Source of the DNA: Endomychus coccineus
Lineage: Eukaryota > Arthropoda > Insecta > Coleoptera > Endomychidae
Assembly (NCBI GenBank): GCA_958510875.1
Contig: OY294068.1
Coordinates: forward strand, 150,200,388 to 150,264,387
DNA: 64,000 bases
Direction of reading: 5' to 3'
Below are positions 12,873 to 24,344 of this stretch, piece by piece. The stretch's first letter is position 1. The number at the start of each line of letters is the position of its first letter. The notes beneath the pieces were generated by a model. It saw only the letters and a program-made list of their open reading frames with translations, was not told where the DNA came from and did not search any database. Both the position numbers and the translations under genes were made by a program.

Positions 12873-13561
12873 GTTTATTAAGCTATGAAATCAAGAAATT
12901 TCATACATGTTATCAGCTAATACTTATTCTCGTAAATTTCAATTGTGTCCAATATATTAGTAGTTGGAAAAAATTTATTTTCAAATTAATCAAGGGCTTC
13001 TCTATCAAGTTTCGATGTGCTTACGAACATTTAATACATAATATGCAAGTGTACACACAAGACGAATTAACTCAGAATAGCCTGATTCCCCTATTTAATC
13101 CCATCTGGAACAGCTAGGAATATCGATTACTGCAGCTAAATTACTTAATGAGAGTAGGGGTGTAAATAAACGAATTTGCATGGAGTTAATTTAATCCCGA
13201 TTCCATCAACTCATGAATTATTTATTTGCACCGCCAGAACAAAAATGATGAACTCGAGCGTAAATACTTCCAAGATCTACGACCTATTTTTTCAGCTAAC
13301 ACAGAAAGTTTAAAGGAAACGAATTAGCCGTTCCCAATATTTCTTTTGTGTACAAATTGGGAATATACCAAATTCGCTATCCCTCGGAGATCTATCGTTT
13401 TCAAATAAAGAACAAAATAAATAAAACATGAAATTAAGCAATCGTTCGGCTTATACAAACACCTAAAGTAAACTGAAGAAACAACAAAATTCTAATAGCC
13501 TCGGCTTCTGTCATCTCATTTTATACAATCATATCAACTCTTTGTGGAAAAATATCTTTTA
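12873..13561. other. No recognisable feature
   Basis: AT-rich sequence between the Tc1 element and the next palindrome; short frames only, without recognisable domains. Confidence 0.5.
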
Positions 13562-13563
13562 TA

Positions 13564-14626
13564 GCCCAAACTAAAATGTTTACGCTCTTGCGAATTTTTC
13601 TGAAATATTTTCCGCGATATGGCCGCTCCAAAATCCCCAAAGTAAAAATGTAATAGGTAGAGAAAAATCTGAAATATTCAGGTGAATGTAGTATATGATC
13701 GAAATACAATTTTTTTTACCCACAACTTCTTCTCAAGTGCGTTTTGTACGAGTTCTTCCGGAAAATGTATTTTTTGTTTTATTTGTTCTTTGAAATTGTA
13801 GCGCTTTAAAAATTTTCAATTGAAAAAATTGAAGAAATTCAGACATTGAGGCCTTCTAAACAATTTTGCTCATTGATTTTTTTTTAACCTGCAATTTTCC
13901 TAGCTACAAACAGTTTATCGCGACAACAAAAGTACAACATTTTCAGCACATACATTGAAATATATCAAAAGAGGTTGAATTTATATGTATTATTGTGAAC
14001 AAATGTCAAATCTGTATATTAAATTTTAAATGTTTAGGAAGCTAATAGAAACAAATGCTTTTTTGAGAAAAGTTATTGATCAAAAAAGTCCTTCTCACTT
14101 CTTATACTTTTAACTTTGAAAATATGTAGGTAAATTAAAAAATAAGATTCGGAAAAATTTTCTATTATTGACCTAAACATTTAAAATTTAATATACAGAT
14201 TTGACATTTTTTCACAATAATACATATAAATTCAGCCTTTTTTGATATTTTTCAATGTATTTGCTAATAATGTTGTACTTTTGTTGTCGCGAAAAACTGT
14301 CTGTAACTCGGAAAATATGCATGTTAAAAAAGTTTCAAAGACCAAAAATTGTTTAGAAGACGTCTGCATTTTTAAAATTTTTTCAATTAATTATTTTTAA
14401 AGCGCTACATGTTTTTGCTGAACAACTCGGACAAAACGCACTTGAGAAAAAATTGTAGATAAAAAATTTGTATTCAGATCATACATTCACCTTAATTTTT
14501 CCAGATTTTTTCTCTACCTTTAACATTTCCTCTCTACCACTTTAGGAATTTTTGAGCGGCCAAACTCTGAAAATTTCAATTTTTCAGACAAATTCGCAAG
14601 AGTATTGTAAACATTTTATATTGGGC
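13564..14626. mobile_element. Long-inverted-repeat element, about 1.06 kb
   Basis: The left arm (13564 to about 14053) reads gcccaaactaaaatgtttac at its outer end. The right arm (about 14158-14626) carries the complement, ending ttttatattgggc. Arms are about 470-490 bp, imperfect with indels, around a spacer of about 105 bp. TA lies outside on the left and CA on the right, one base from a TA duplication. It contains no transposase. Short frames within it are incidental. Confidence 0.72.
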
Positions 14627-15049
14627 CAAAACAGGTAAGTATACGTATTTTTTATTTTTACCCAAATACTACAAGTTACGGAACACGTGATAACTGGAGC
14701 GTTTTCTACTCATTGGAGATGGTTTCATCGTTGACTGGATTGAAGGTAGAATCGATATCTGTAATACATAAATACGTGGAATATCCACTTGGAATCTATT
14801 AATCTGATTTAACATTGGAACTGTAAATAATACATCCCTGATGGCTAATACCTCAACAGTTACCGTCAAACTTATGATGAAATGGAAAAGGGGCTTTCTC
14901 TACAATTTTCCTAGATGAGGTGTATGGAAAATAATTGCAATCTTAGGAAAATTATGAACAACCTTGCTCCAAAATTATTTTTTTTGAGTCTTCAACTACG
15001 ACGTCGTCGGAATTTTTTTTCCCAGGAATATACCCTAAGTTTGCATATA
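14627..15049. other. No recognisable feature
   Basis: AT-rich spacer with one 66-codon minus-strand frame (14669-14869) of unknown meaning and no domain I can recognise. Confidence 0.45.
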
Positions 15050-16080
15050 CAGTGCGTCCATGTTAAGGATTTACCACCCTTGTGACTTTTGAATTTTTTG
15101 GCGGATTTTGATAAACTTTTTTTTGTTAGGTTTGTATTCAAAATGTGCATTAAACTAGTGGATAATTTTAATTTTGGGCTGTGATCATGGCCACCTACAA
15201 CCACTTTTATTGACTCAAACAAAGAAAAGAAAATTTACTTCTATCGACACTAATACAAATTACTAAACAATTATATCGTTAAATTAACAAATGAGGAATG
15301 TGTAAGAAAAGTTGAATTTTTGTAAATTCCACTAATCCACCAAATTCTCTTATACACTTGTCAATTCGTCGCCTATTATTCCTTATCACATTTCTTAACT
15401 GCTGTCGAGTGATACTGTGACTCACTGATGCTATCACAAAGTTCTTCTCGGTTCTGAGGCCTTTTGGCATACACTTTATTTTGTATTGTCCCCCAAAGAA
15501 AGAAATCAAGCGGCGTAATGGCTGCGTATCTCGGCGGCCAACGAGTAGGAGGACTACTGCGTCCGATCCAATGATCAGAAAAATGATCATTTAACCACTG
15601 TCTCACATCAACAGCGTTATGGTCAGGTACTCCATCAAGTTGGAAGTATAAATTGTAGTGGTAAACAAGAGGGAGGCTATCAAGTACATCGGTAAACTCA
15701 TTTTGTAAAAAACTAAGGAAGCTAGCAGCATTTAAATTTTCATAAAAAGGTATGGCCCAATAATATTTTCGTTTAAAATGCCACAGAAAACATTTACCTC
15801 CACATTCTGATATTTTGTGATGATACAATCCCATTAGTCGTAAATGTAGCCTCAACCATGTTCAAAATGTTCTTTCAAAATGCAGATGCTTCAGCATCTC
15901 CAGCTTCAAGAAGAAAATTTCCGCTTAACAGGTTTCTCAACGCTTTTCTTCAAACATTTCAAGATTTGGCTTTCAGAAATATTTAAATTTCTACTAGCAT
16001 CCCTGAAACTAGAATGTGAATTATCATTAAAATAATTGAGAATCATTTGGTTTCCTCAATTATTATCCAATGACATATCA
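15050..16080 (-). pseudogene. Tc1/mariner-superfamily transposase remnant with one terminus
   Basis: TA followed by cagtgcgtccatg at 15050 looks like the terminus of an IS630/Tc1/mariner-type element; I did not find the opposite terminus. On the minus strand an HTH-like segment (NDNSHSSFRDASRNLNISES, about 16050-15980) is followed by EATFTTNGIVSSQNI near 15850 and, after a frameshift, the catalytic half (15855-15376): YWAIPFYENLNAASFLSFL, LYFQLDGVPDHNAVDVRQWL, HWIGR and TPLDFFLWGTIQNKVYA. The conserved SPDL before TPLD is replaced (RYAAI), though the final Asp remains. Frameshifts and stops make it inactive. Confidence 0.72.
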
Positions 16081-16646
16081 ATTGACTGACACCTCATCCT
16101 CAGATACACATATATATAAAGTAGGGCTGTAATGAAGAAAAATGTATCAACATTTGTTGAAAGAGTTGTAAAAAAAATTTATTTCAAAATTTGATCAATA
16201 TGTATTGTTTTTTAATTAATACTATTGTGAATTGTTAATTTTTACATTCAATATGTGAATTCATAATCATATAGTTTCATTCCTAGATGATTATGTTTAT
16301 ATGTAAAATTTTATTTTTGATTCAGGTAATATACATGTTGAGCAGTTGAAATGCAGCATTGATTTACATAATTATGTTAATCAATCAATGCAGAAAGCTA
16401 CAAAGTAGTTATTCTAATTGTGAGAAATATGTAACTTTATGCAATTATAATCAATTATTGACATGTAGTGGTAAAGTGATGAAACCATATGATTTTAGTA
16501 GACAGACCTTTGGACTGTCAGTAGAATATAGTTACCTGTAAAATGCCAAATTATTAATATTGAATATTGTCGAAACTTTAAAATAGATTATTGTTGGGTT
16601 ATAATTCGAAGCGATTTGTGTGTTTGATGTTATTAATTATTAACTA
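16081..16646. other. No recognisable feature
   Basis: Very AT-rich; a 60-codon frame at 16359-16541 has no domain I recognise. The last 50 bases are (TTA)n-like. Confidence 0.45.
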
Positions 16647-18074
16647 TTATTTATTATTAATTATTATTATTAATCCTGTAGCTGTATGTAAAATTTTGAA
16701 ATTTGTTTCGGGGCTAAATTTATGATTCATTTTTAAAAGATGGTTAGCAAAGTGTGAAAAGCCTGTTTTGAGATTCATGCAACGTATATGTTCTTTCAAG
16801 CAAGTTTTAAAATTTCTATATGTTCTCCTTACATATTCATCATGAGAAGAATCACATGTTAATTGGTATATTCCAATTTTTTCCATTTTATCTATTGAAT
16901 CTTTGTTATTTAAAAGTAAATTGTTTAAAATATTTGAAGATCTAAATGCTATTGCTTCGGAAGTTGGAGAATAAAACTCAAATTTTACACAAAAACTTTT
17001 AACATTTAATTTAAAAATGCTGACAAATTGTTTCACCACACTGTGGCATTTTCAAAGCAAGGAGTTATCAACTAAAGCTAACTCTAAAAGTATGTCCTTA
17101 AATATCAAATTTGTGGTACAAATTGAGGGATGGGGTTGGATAATGGTGGGAGTGTGTTTACAAAATTGTTCACAAGCGGTGAATTATATGTATCGATTTG
17201 ATCATTTAATATTACATTATTATTGTTTTTTGAGTGTTTCAATATTTCTATGGATTCTAATATATTAAGTTTATGTCCTTTTTCCTGAATATGTAGAATA
17301 TCGGGATTAAGGGTGAAATTGTGGTTATGTTCGAACAGATGATTTGCGTAATTAGAGTCCTCTTTTGTTTTTTTTGTTAATTACGCAAATCATCTGTTAG
17401 AACATAACCACAATTTCACCCTTAATCCCGATATTAGAATCCATAGAAATATTGAAACACTCAAAAAACAATAATAATGTAATATTAAATGATCAAATCG
17501 ATACATATAATTCACCGCTTGTGAACAATTTTGTAAACACACTCTCACCATTATCCAACCCCATCCCTCAATTTGTACCACATTCTGATCCCCTGATATT
17601 TAAGGACATACTTTTAGATTTAGCTTTAGTTGATAACTCCTTGCTTTGAAAATGCCACAGTGTGGTGAAACAATTTGTCAGCATTTTTAAATTAAATGTT
17701 AAAAGTTTTTGTGTAAAATTTGAGTTTTATTCTCCAACTTCCGAAGTGTTATGAATTTACACTACGTAAACGCCGAAACCATAGATATATATGCTATTGG
17801 TTTTAAAATAAGTTAAAGCTCTGAAAGGTTGTGTATTGTTTAAATTTATGTTCAATAATGGTTGCCAAACTTGAATATTGTTTTGAACTTGATGAGAAAT
17901 ATATAAGGAATTTTGATAAATTTTATTTTGTTTTCTATGTAACATGTTATGTATTATGTTTTTGTTGAATCCATTCATTTCAGCTATTTGACATATAATT
18001 TTTAGTTTTAATTCGAAATTTTTTGTTGTTAATGGAGTTTCCAACAATCTGTTGAATGATTGAAATTGGAACAC
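16647..18074 (-). pseudogene. Penelope-like element 3' half interrupted by an inverted duplication
   Basis: The minus strand reads a PLE post-RT segment at 18074-17757 (FNRLLETPLTTKNFELKLKI, then MNGFNKNIIHNML). At 17039-16647 it reads the GIY-YIG part: IGIYQLTCDSSHDEYVRRTY, with GIY intact but YIGQT changed to YVRRT. Between them the reading is broken by a palindrome in which about 0.39 kb of the same element is repeated in reverse. Plus-strand frames at 17017-17268 and 17452-17649 are by-products of this palindrome. The element is dead and lacks its N-terminal RT motifs. Confidence 0.8.
16955..17746. repeat. Palindrome of duplicated PLE sequence
   Basis: The left arm starts cttcggaagttggag at 16955 and the right arm ends with its complement at 17746. 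The centre is near 17365 (gcgtaatta / taattacgc with a T-rich loop). The arms are nearly identical apart from a deletion of about 36 bp in the right arm near 17433, which joins two sides sharing an aata-like motif. A template switch during retrotransposition or repair would explain it. Confidence 0.85.
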
Positions 18075-18794
18075 AGATTGATTAAATTCAACAAAGTAAC
18101 GCGACTTTCGCCGTTATGATTTTCCCCAAGATTTTATGTCTTCACTAATTTAGGGTCGAGTTAGAATCGATCAAGTTTCTATTTGTTGACCGAATTTCAT
18201 CCCCATCTTTCCTAAAATTATAATCAATGTTATCTTTCACGTTGAATGATTTAAATTGCTTCTAGTCCCACTCATCTGGTAACAGTAGGGGTAAATAAAG
18301 TCAACTGAGAATAAATTCTTAAAAGGGATGAGATATGTCTTTGGAGATTAACTCTGAATGGCTTACGAGTGCGTTTCCTTTGGCGAGATTAAATACAGTA
18401 TTTGCACTAGTAGAAGTAATTCAAGCGGAACAAACATTACATTCGGAGAGAAGTAAATGTCATTTCACAAGTCAAACATACCTTGTTAGCATCGCCAGAC
18501 TGACAGAGGAATATTAAATGATCTACGAGCGCTAAGACCGACAATGGAATTTCACGTCTCGCGTACGTATTTGCACGTAATCATCGTGTTTCATATTCCA
18601 ATATTTTTTAAGAAACTGCCATTGCTTGTTGATCACAGAATATGTTGCTGTTCTTAGAGTCGTTCGATCTCTTTGATTTACACGTATTGCAAAATGAACT
18701 TTTTCTGACGACCACATGCTATAATGGCATATAGCACACTATTTACTTATTTAGAAAATGACAAATATCTCCCTATAGTTGAAAAAGGAAATAT
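18075..18794. other. No recognisable feature
   Basis: Contains 60-codon frames at 18335-18517 (plus) and 18532-18717 (minus). I recognise no family in either and treat both as chance. Confidence 0.4.
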
Positions 18795-18802
18795 CACTAG
18801 AG

Positions 18803-19936
18803 CAGAGATGTGAACTAGTAGATCACCCGTAAAGTACCGTGGAAATTTATCGTAATTTACCTTATATTATTACTAGAAATAAATTAACGCAATTTCGTAA
18901 TTTACAAGATAGATTAACGATTTTTATGGTAAAAATTTGCATTATTTACCTTATTTACGAGGTTTCTCTGAAGCGACGTGCGTCAGCAAGTTCAGGGTCA
19001 GTGATATGCGTTCGGTTCGGGGAATTACAGCCGGCCGCCGGAGATTATTAGCCCATTGTTGGGATTCACGTCGTTAAAAACGCGATATTTTCGCTCCAAG
19101 TAAAGACTTTTCTGCAGTCGTCACGGTCGATGTTTTGATAACATAGGTTAGTTGTTACGTTACCTCTATTACCTACTTTGTTTTGTTGATCCGATACTTA
19201 CACACCTTAACTTCATTTCCAAGTCAATATTATGTATTTGTATATGGTATATATGATATGGATATGATATATGACATAGACATGACATGACATGACATGA
19301 CTCACGTCTCATATGACAATGAAGATGACAGTTTTGTTTGAAAAACCATTACAAAAATAATTTTTAATACATGCTTCTTTGGAACAACAAAAGATTTCAT
19401 TCCAAAAACGGTGCAAGCTGAGTGGGTTTCTGTCTTTTTGAAATTCAAATTTTCAAAAGACACATTCAATTTGCACTCATTTACAGATGAAATGGCTATT
19501 TGTTTAATTGCAGTTTATGGTGAATCAGTAAATCACAGTAATATGATGTTATGATTCAAAGTATATATTAAGATAAATTACCGCAGTAATTTACGACACA
19601 AATCTATTCCCACGTCTGTAGGGGCGTACGAAAAAATCAAAATGTTAATTTCGAGTGTTGCAAAATTACTTGTTGGTATATAATATATTATAAGATATAC
19701 TATTAATTACGTGTAAATAACAAATCATTTGTAATAATCCAAATATGTTGATTATAAAGTTCAAAGTATATTTGTTATTTTCCTTTTTCTCTTTTTTTTT
19801 TTAGAAAAAGGATGGTGCGCGGGGGGGGGGGGAAAGAGCGGAAATTAGTTACGCTACTGTTAACACGGTAATTAATTTCGGTTACTAAAACCAGTAAATT
19901 ACCAAAAATATAAATTACGCTAATTTTACATCACTG
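18803..19936. mobile_element. Non-autonomous hAT-like element with 8-bp target duplications
   Basis: Left terminus cagagatgtgaa and right terminus (reverse complement) cagtgatgtaaa match in 10 of 12 positions. The flanking octamers cactagag (18795-18802) and ctctagag (19937-19944) differ at one base, as expected of an aged hAT duplication. Subterminal copies of gtaatttac or its complement occur near 18850, 18893, 19585 and 19894, resembling transposase-binding repeats of hAT elements. No transposase frame is present. A long G run lies at about 19820-19831. Confidence 0.78.
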
Positions 19937-20153
19937 CTCTAGAGTCATATGTGTATTAAGATGTAACTATATTAACGCATTTTAGGCAGTCCACAATACA
20001 ACTATATGTATTGTATATAGAATTTTTTTAAGTTGCTTTGAAATTAATATTGCATAAACGTTTGATAATCTTTTTAATTGTGTTTTGCATATGCAGCATT
20101 AAACTCATTATACCTATAAAAAACCGTAAAATAGTATCTAAAATTCCATAAAA

Positions 20154-20860
20154 CATGAATATAGAGAATCACGGTGATGATCAATGTACTCTATCTGAAA
20201 TTAAAGAGGCTGCAAAATTAACATGATTGAAAGTTATACCTGAAATGTCCAAAAGAAGATACGAATACGCTTACGATCAATTTCTTCCATGGCGAAAAAA
20301 TAAGGTAATAAGAAGCTACTTTTCCGAAAATGTTTTGCTTGCATATATGGGTAAACTTTGCAATAGAATCAATCCAATGCTCAACATTATGGATCAATAT
20401 TCTATGTTGCGTACCTACCACTTTATCCATACATCATAATGTGATATCTCCAAATATAGTAAACTTAAGAGTTTCTAAAGAGAAAAAATGACGGATATAA
20501 ACCGAGCTTAAACGCAACAAGAAATTAATGAATTATGAATAAAGCTTCTGATGAGATTCACTTACTTACAAAGGTGAGTCATCGGTATGTAACCAAAGTT
20601 TATCAATTTTTAAAAATTAAAACTTGTTGATTATGGGAATATCAGGAGCATGTCGCAAGCAAGAGCTTATCCAGTTATGTATGAATTACATTGAAGATTT
20701 GGGGACTGTGGCTGTCTTTGAAATTATTAATACAAAAAATAAATGCTGTCGCAAGTTCACTATTTCTGGAAACTTTTATAGCATATATAAGAAATATATG
20801 ACTACCAACTACCGAAACACGTTTTTTCTTAATCATAGACACCTCAACCGAACGAGTACG
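20154..20860 (+). pseudogene. CryptonI-like tyrosine recombinase remnant
   Basis: In shifting plus-strand frames the segment reads IPEMSKRRYEYAYDQF, ENVLLAYMGKL and YSMLRTYHF (core-binding part), then GYKPSLNAT and SDEIHLLTK. The start of the catalytic fold follows as LIMGISGACRKQELIQL (20624-20893), IEDLGTV and FYSIYKKYM. The Arg of GACRKQEL would be the first catalytic Arg of a tyrosine recombinase. The second half (HxxR and the Tyr) is missing because mariner sequence begins at about 20870. Stops and frameshifts make it a relic. A second fragment lies at 43907-44197. Confidence 0.75.
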
Positions 20861-20879
20861 GAACATTCTGCATACATTT

Positions 20880-22340
20880 TTGAACATGAGTAAGCTATCT
20901 GCCAGATTGCTGCCGCATTTGCTCTCTATTGATAACAAGCGCGACCGTGTTCAATGGAATTTTTGCCGATGTTCAAGTTCGATAAGAATGACTTTGCGCC
21001 GTTTCGTAACCTTGGATGAAACATGGATCGCTCACAACACACCAGAGACCAAAGAACAGTTGAAACAGTGGACTTATCCTGGCGAATCGAAGCCGAAAAA
21101 GACCAAAGTGAGTTTATCGGCCAACAAAGTCATGGCGACAGTTTTTTGCAATGCACACGGTATCGTCCATATCGATTACCTTGAAAATGGCAAAACGATC
21201 AGCGACGTATATTATGCAGAGCTGTTCGTTCGATTCGACTCCGATTCGAAGCGAACGCGGCCGCATTTGGCTAACAAAAAAGTGCTCTTTCAACAGGAGT
21301 TCGCACTGGCGCAGAGTCCGCAGTCCCATTGGCAAAATTACATGAATTGCACTACGAATTGGTTCGTCATCCAGCATATTCTCCAGATTTGTCCCCTTGC
21401 GATTTTTATCTATAAATAAATAATATAATAATAAATATTTATTTGTAACTAAATGTGTTCATAAAGGACAATTTAAGATATATTCATAATATTACAAATA
21501 AAGAAAGGAACCACTTAAGCATTACATGTAATGCTTGAACGTGGTTTTATACAAAATAATGTAAAATATAAATTTGACAAAATATCAAAACAATAGCATA
21601 TTGTTATTAATAGTATATATAAATGTAAATCAAAGAAAATGGCGGTGTCATCAGCAAAACTAATGATATATCCACTGATATCTACATTGAATAAGTTGTT
21701 CAGATATATAATAAACAATAGTGGTCCTAATACAGTGCCTTGAGGAACACCGCAAGTTAGGATTTCAAAATTACTTAAGGTATTGTTTATGTTGACACAT
21801 TGTTGCCTATTTGTTAAGTAACTTTTTAATAGTGATAGGGGCGTATTTCTGATACCTACATCATCTAAACAATCAAATAATTTTTGATGGCAAACAGTGT
21901 CGAAGGCTTTCGCTAAATCGATAAACAGACAAATCGCAGGTTTTCTGTTATCCAGTGCTTTGTATATTTTTGCAGTTAACTCAGCTATTGCATGTTGTGT
22001 TGACTTTTTTTCTTGGAAGCCAAATTGATTTGCGGATAATATTTTATACTTTGTTAAGAATTTAGACAGCCTTGTTTTGAGAGCAATTTCAAAGACCTTT
22101 GTAAATGATGTAATTAATGATATTGGCCTGTAGTTTGTTGGGTCCATGTCATCACATCTATTTCCAAATTCGAAGAAATAGCTCGGCGGAAAGGATTTGG
22201 CTCCAACGATGAGGTCATCGCTGAAACGAATGCCTTTTTTTGTAGGATTGCACAAATCGTATTATTTGGAAGGAAACGAAAAATTAGAAAACAGTTGGAC
22301 CAAGTGTATCGGGCTACAAGGAGGTTATGTTGAGGAATAA
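20880..22340 (+). pseudogene. mariner transposase split by a LINE insertion
   Basis: The first part (20880-21413) reads MSKLSARLLPHLLSIDNKRD, RRFVTLDETWIAHNTPE (first catalytic Asp), SANKVMATVF and HIDYLENGKT. The HQDNAPAH block is eroded to QQEFALAQ, which loses the second Asp. After a frameshift comes RHPAYSPDLSPCDFYL with the third Asp. The second part (22162-22340) continues the same protein: RRKGF, SNDEVIAETNAFF and CIGLQGGYVEE before a TAA. The two parts are separated by a 742-bp antisense LINE. The N-terminal HTH is missing. The substituted residue, frameshifts and a stop make it inactive. Confidence 0.87.
21414..22155 (-). mobile_element. 5'-truncated CR1/L2-like LINE inserted antisense into mariner
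   Basis: The minus strand encodes RT motifs in one frame (within 21515-22255): NYRPISLITSFTKVFE, QFGFQEKKSTQHAI, FIDLAKAFDTVCH (motif A), LTCGVPQGTVLGPLLFI (motif B) and SFADDTAIF (intact motif C). atctat flanks both sides (21408-21413 and 22156-22161), consistent with a 6-bp target duplication. The 3' end abutting 21413 is a TAAA/TAA-rich tail. The frame's first residues (from 22255 to 22156) are antisense mariner, not LINE. The 5' truncation begins just before NYRPISL. Confidence 0.85.
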
Positions 22341-22789
22341 CATAGGTTTTGACGAAATTAATCATTTCTTGTTCAATTTTTCAGGGACCCTTCCTGGTAC
22401 TATTCATCCGTCATTCGAAATAGTCGCGTTCACATATTAATAGTATTGCAAAGTTAATTTGATTAGCTCGTTAGTTTGTGATATTTCATTTTAGAGTGAT
22501 AAAAATACAATTACTTTGTTGAATAGTGATTGCAATTTTCAACTTCAATGTGCAATATCATCCATGTCTAATTATGAAAAATGTTTTCAATCACTCCCCA
22601 CGAATAAATGTCATTTATTAGTCGTTTTAATGTGAAAAGAAAATTCTTTTATGCACTTGTGCTCAACAGCAACATTTTTACGTATTTGTGCCTTAAAGAG
22701 AAACTATAAAAAACTGTTTTTCAATAATTATTTATTTTTCAATCGAGTCCGTTACTAGGCGGATATTCATAATCAATGTTGAATAGAAA
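22341..22789. other. mariner 3' flank, then unannotated sequence
   Basis: The first 60-80 bases are probably the mariner 3' untranslated end. The rest shows no recognisable feature. Confidence 0.4.
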
Positions 22790-23110
22790 ACTCTATATAT
22801 TCTCAATATCCACTATATATCAACGTGACGCGTTTCGTTATTATTACAGCTTTGTCAAACACAAAAATGGTACTGAATGATAACAATGAAATTTATAGTT
22901 AAAGAATGTGGTTATAAATAGACAGGGAATGACAAATTACAGGAAGTCCGGGAAATTCATTGACAGATCATTAGAGAACAGTGTTAGTTTTAAACATATT
23001 GAGAAAAGTTGATTGGTTTAGATCCAGCTGGTCATTAAGCAAATTATTTGTATGTTTCCTTTTGTAGTTGATTGAAAATTATTCACATTTCTTGTTTGTT
23101 TTGGGTCATT
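22790..23110 (-). pseudogene. Penelope-like element 3' end
   Basis: The minus strand from about 23110 reads FQSTTKGN and then LLNDQLDLNQSTFLNMF, the C-terminal LLNDQ block that follows the GIY-YIG domain in PLEs. Downstream, near 22860-22820, comes acaaagctgtaataataacg followed by gaaacgcgtc. This resembles the TGAAGA-hairpin-GAAAC motif of other PLE 3' ends in this window. No endonuclease core remains. Confidence 0.62.
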
Positions 23111-23930
23111 AACAGAATGTAGCTGTATAAATTAACTTATGTAATAATAAATTGTATAATTTAGATTGAAATAATTCCACGCAGTAGCGATTTTCTCAAA
23201 AACAATTTATTCCATATTCCAACTGCAGAAAGTACAAAGAACACCGACGAAACGATTGAGAAAATTAGTTTTCAAGTATCGTTAAACGTGTTGTATCCGG
23301 TAATAGTGGCTTGTTATTGTTCGTTGAACATGTATCACAAAATTACCCTCACGATAAGATTTCGCTTGGGAACAGGAATAGATGTAAACGGTCGTAGGTG
23401 CCATGTTACATAATAAAGAAGCGGGTAGACGCGCTCCCTGGGCATATTTTCATCAGTTCCTGCGCTAGGAAATAAATACATAACCGTTAGTTTTTATAAG
23501 CGCGGCAACATTATAATCTGGAAGACCGGAATTGAAGCTCGTAAATGTGTAGAAACATTTATGAAATATCGCATTTCCATAGTTCTTTTCTTGTGCAGAA
23601 CGCGAGGAAAACGACATTTTGAAATTCCCCGAACGTTCAGGAGTATGAAACGGAACAGTGACGATTTTAATCGTAATTTTCCCAGAGCCTCGTCACTTAG
23701 CTGATTATCCTGAATGCGAGATATATATTTAGATTCACCGAATTACTAACCAAACTTCGTATAAGACAAATGCAAGGAAGCGTCTTTGGATCTATTTCGT
23801 TCCTATTTCTTGTTATTACGGTACTTTGATGTGGTAATATTTTCATAGATTCATAATACTAGGTAATAGTTACATTTTTGTACCAATTTTATATGGGTAA
23901 TATGTCAGGTAACACCTAATAATTATGATA
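23111..23930. other. No recognisable feature
   Basis: Sequence just outside the large transposon at 23931; no long frame and no repeat that I could pair. Confidence 0.45.
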
Positions 23931-23984
23931 GAGGCATTGAAAAGGAAAGTGGTGTAAGTTAACTAAGTAGTGAACTGAGATATA

Positions 23985-24292
23985 GTAGAGTATGTGAAAC
24001 CAAAAAATAAGTGATATCGAAAATTTTTTATGATTCAACGCGACCCCACGGAAAATTTTCGTTTTGGTGTATAAAACAAAATAATAAAATTTCTACCTCC
24101 TAAATTGACCGCAACCCCTTTTTTTCAGCCATTTTGTGGTATTTTGGACATTTTTAGGGAAAGTTTGTCAAAAAAAAAATTATATCTCCAGTTGTATTGG
24201 GAATTAGGAAACCAAACTGGTACCCTTTTATTGTCAATGTTTAAGGAACTCCCAGTTCAAATTTCAAGTTGATCCGACCTCCCCCTTCCTCG

Positions 24293-24298
<6 letters not shown>
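23985..24298. repeat. Left arm of a split palindrome (partner 38067-38368)
   Basis: Starting gtagagtatgtgaaac, this arm is the inverted copy of 38067-38368 over about 300 bp, ending at cctcgcaa next to (TA)n. TA lies just outside both outer ends (23983-23984 and 38369-38370). It was probably one LIR element of well under 1 kb before its (TA)n centre took in about 13.8 kb of other elements. Confidence 0.85.

Positions 24299-24338
<40 letters not shown>
24299..24338. repeat. (TA)n microsatellite, insertion hot spot
   Basis: An uninterrupted AT run between the palindrome arm and the LTR retrotransposon. The other side of that retrotransposon (30386-30409) is also (TA)n, so the element inserted into this run and its target duplication cannot be told apart from the repeat. 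Confidence 0.85.

Positions 24339-24344
<6 letters not shown>

Noticed and set aside
17017..17581. Two frames with the same protein on opposite strands
   Set aside because: Product of the palindrome at 16955-17746 and antisense to the PLE reading; not genes.
19820..19831. Poly-G run (also at 53804-53822) as a G-quadruplex signal
   Set aside because: Simple homopolymers in regions otherwise poor in G; length is also prone to sequencing error, so I draw no functional conclusion.
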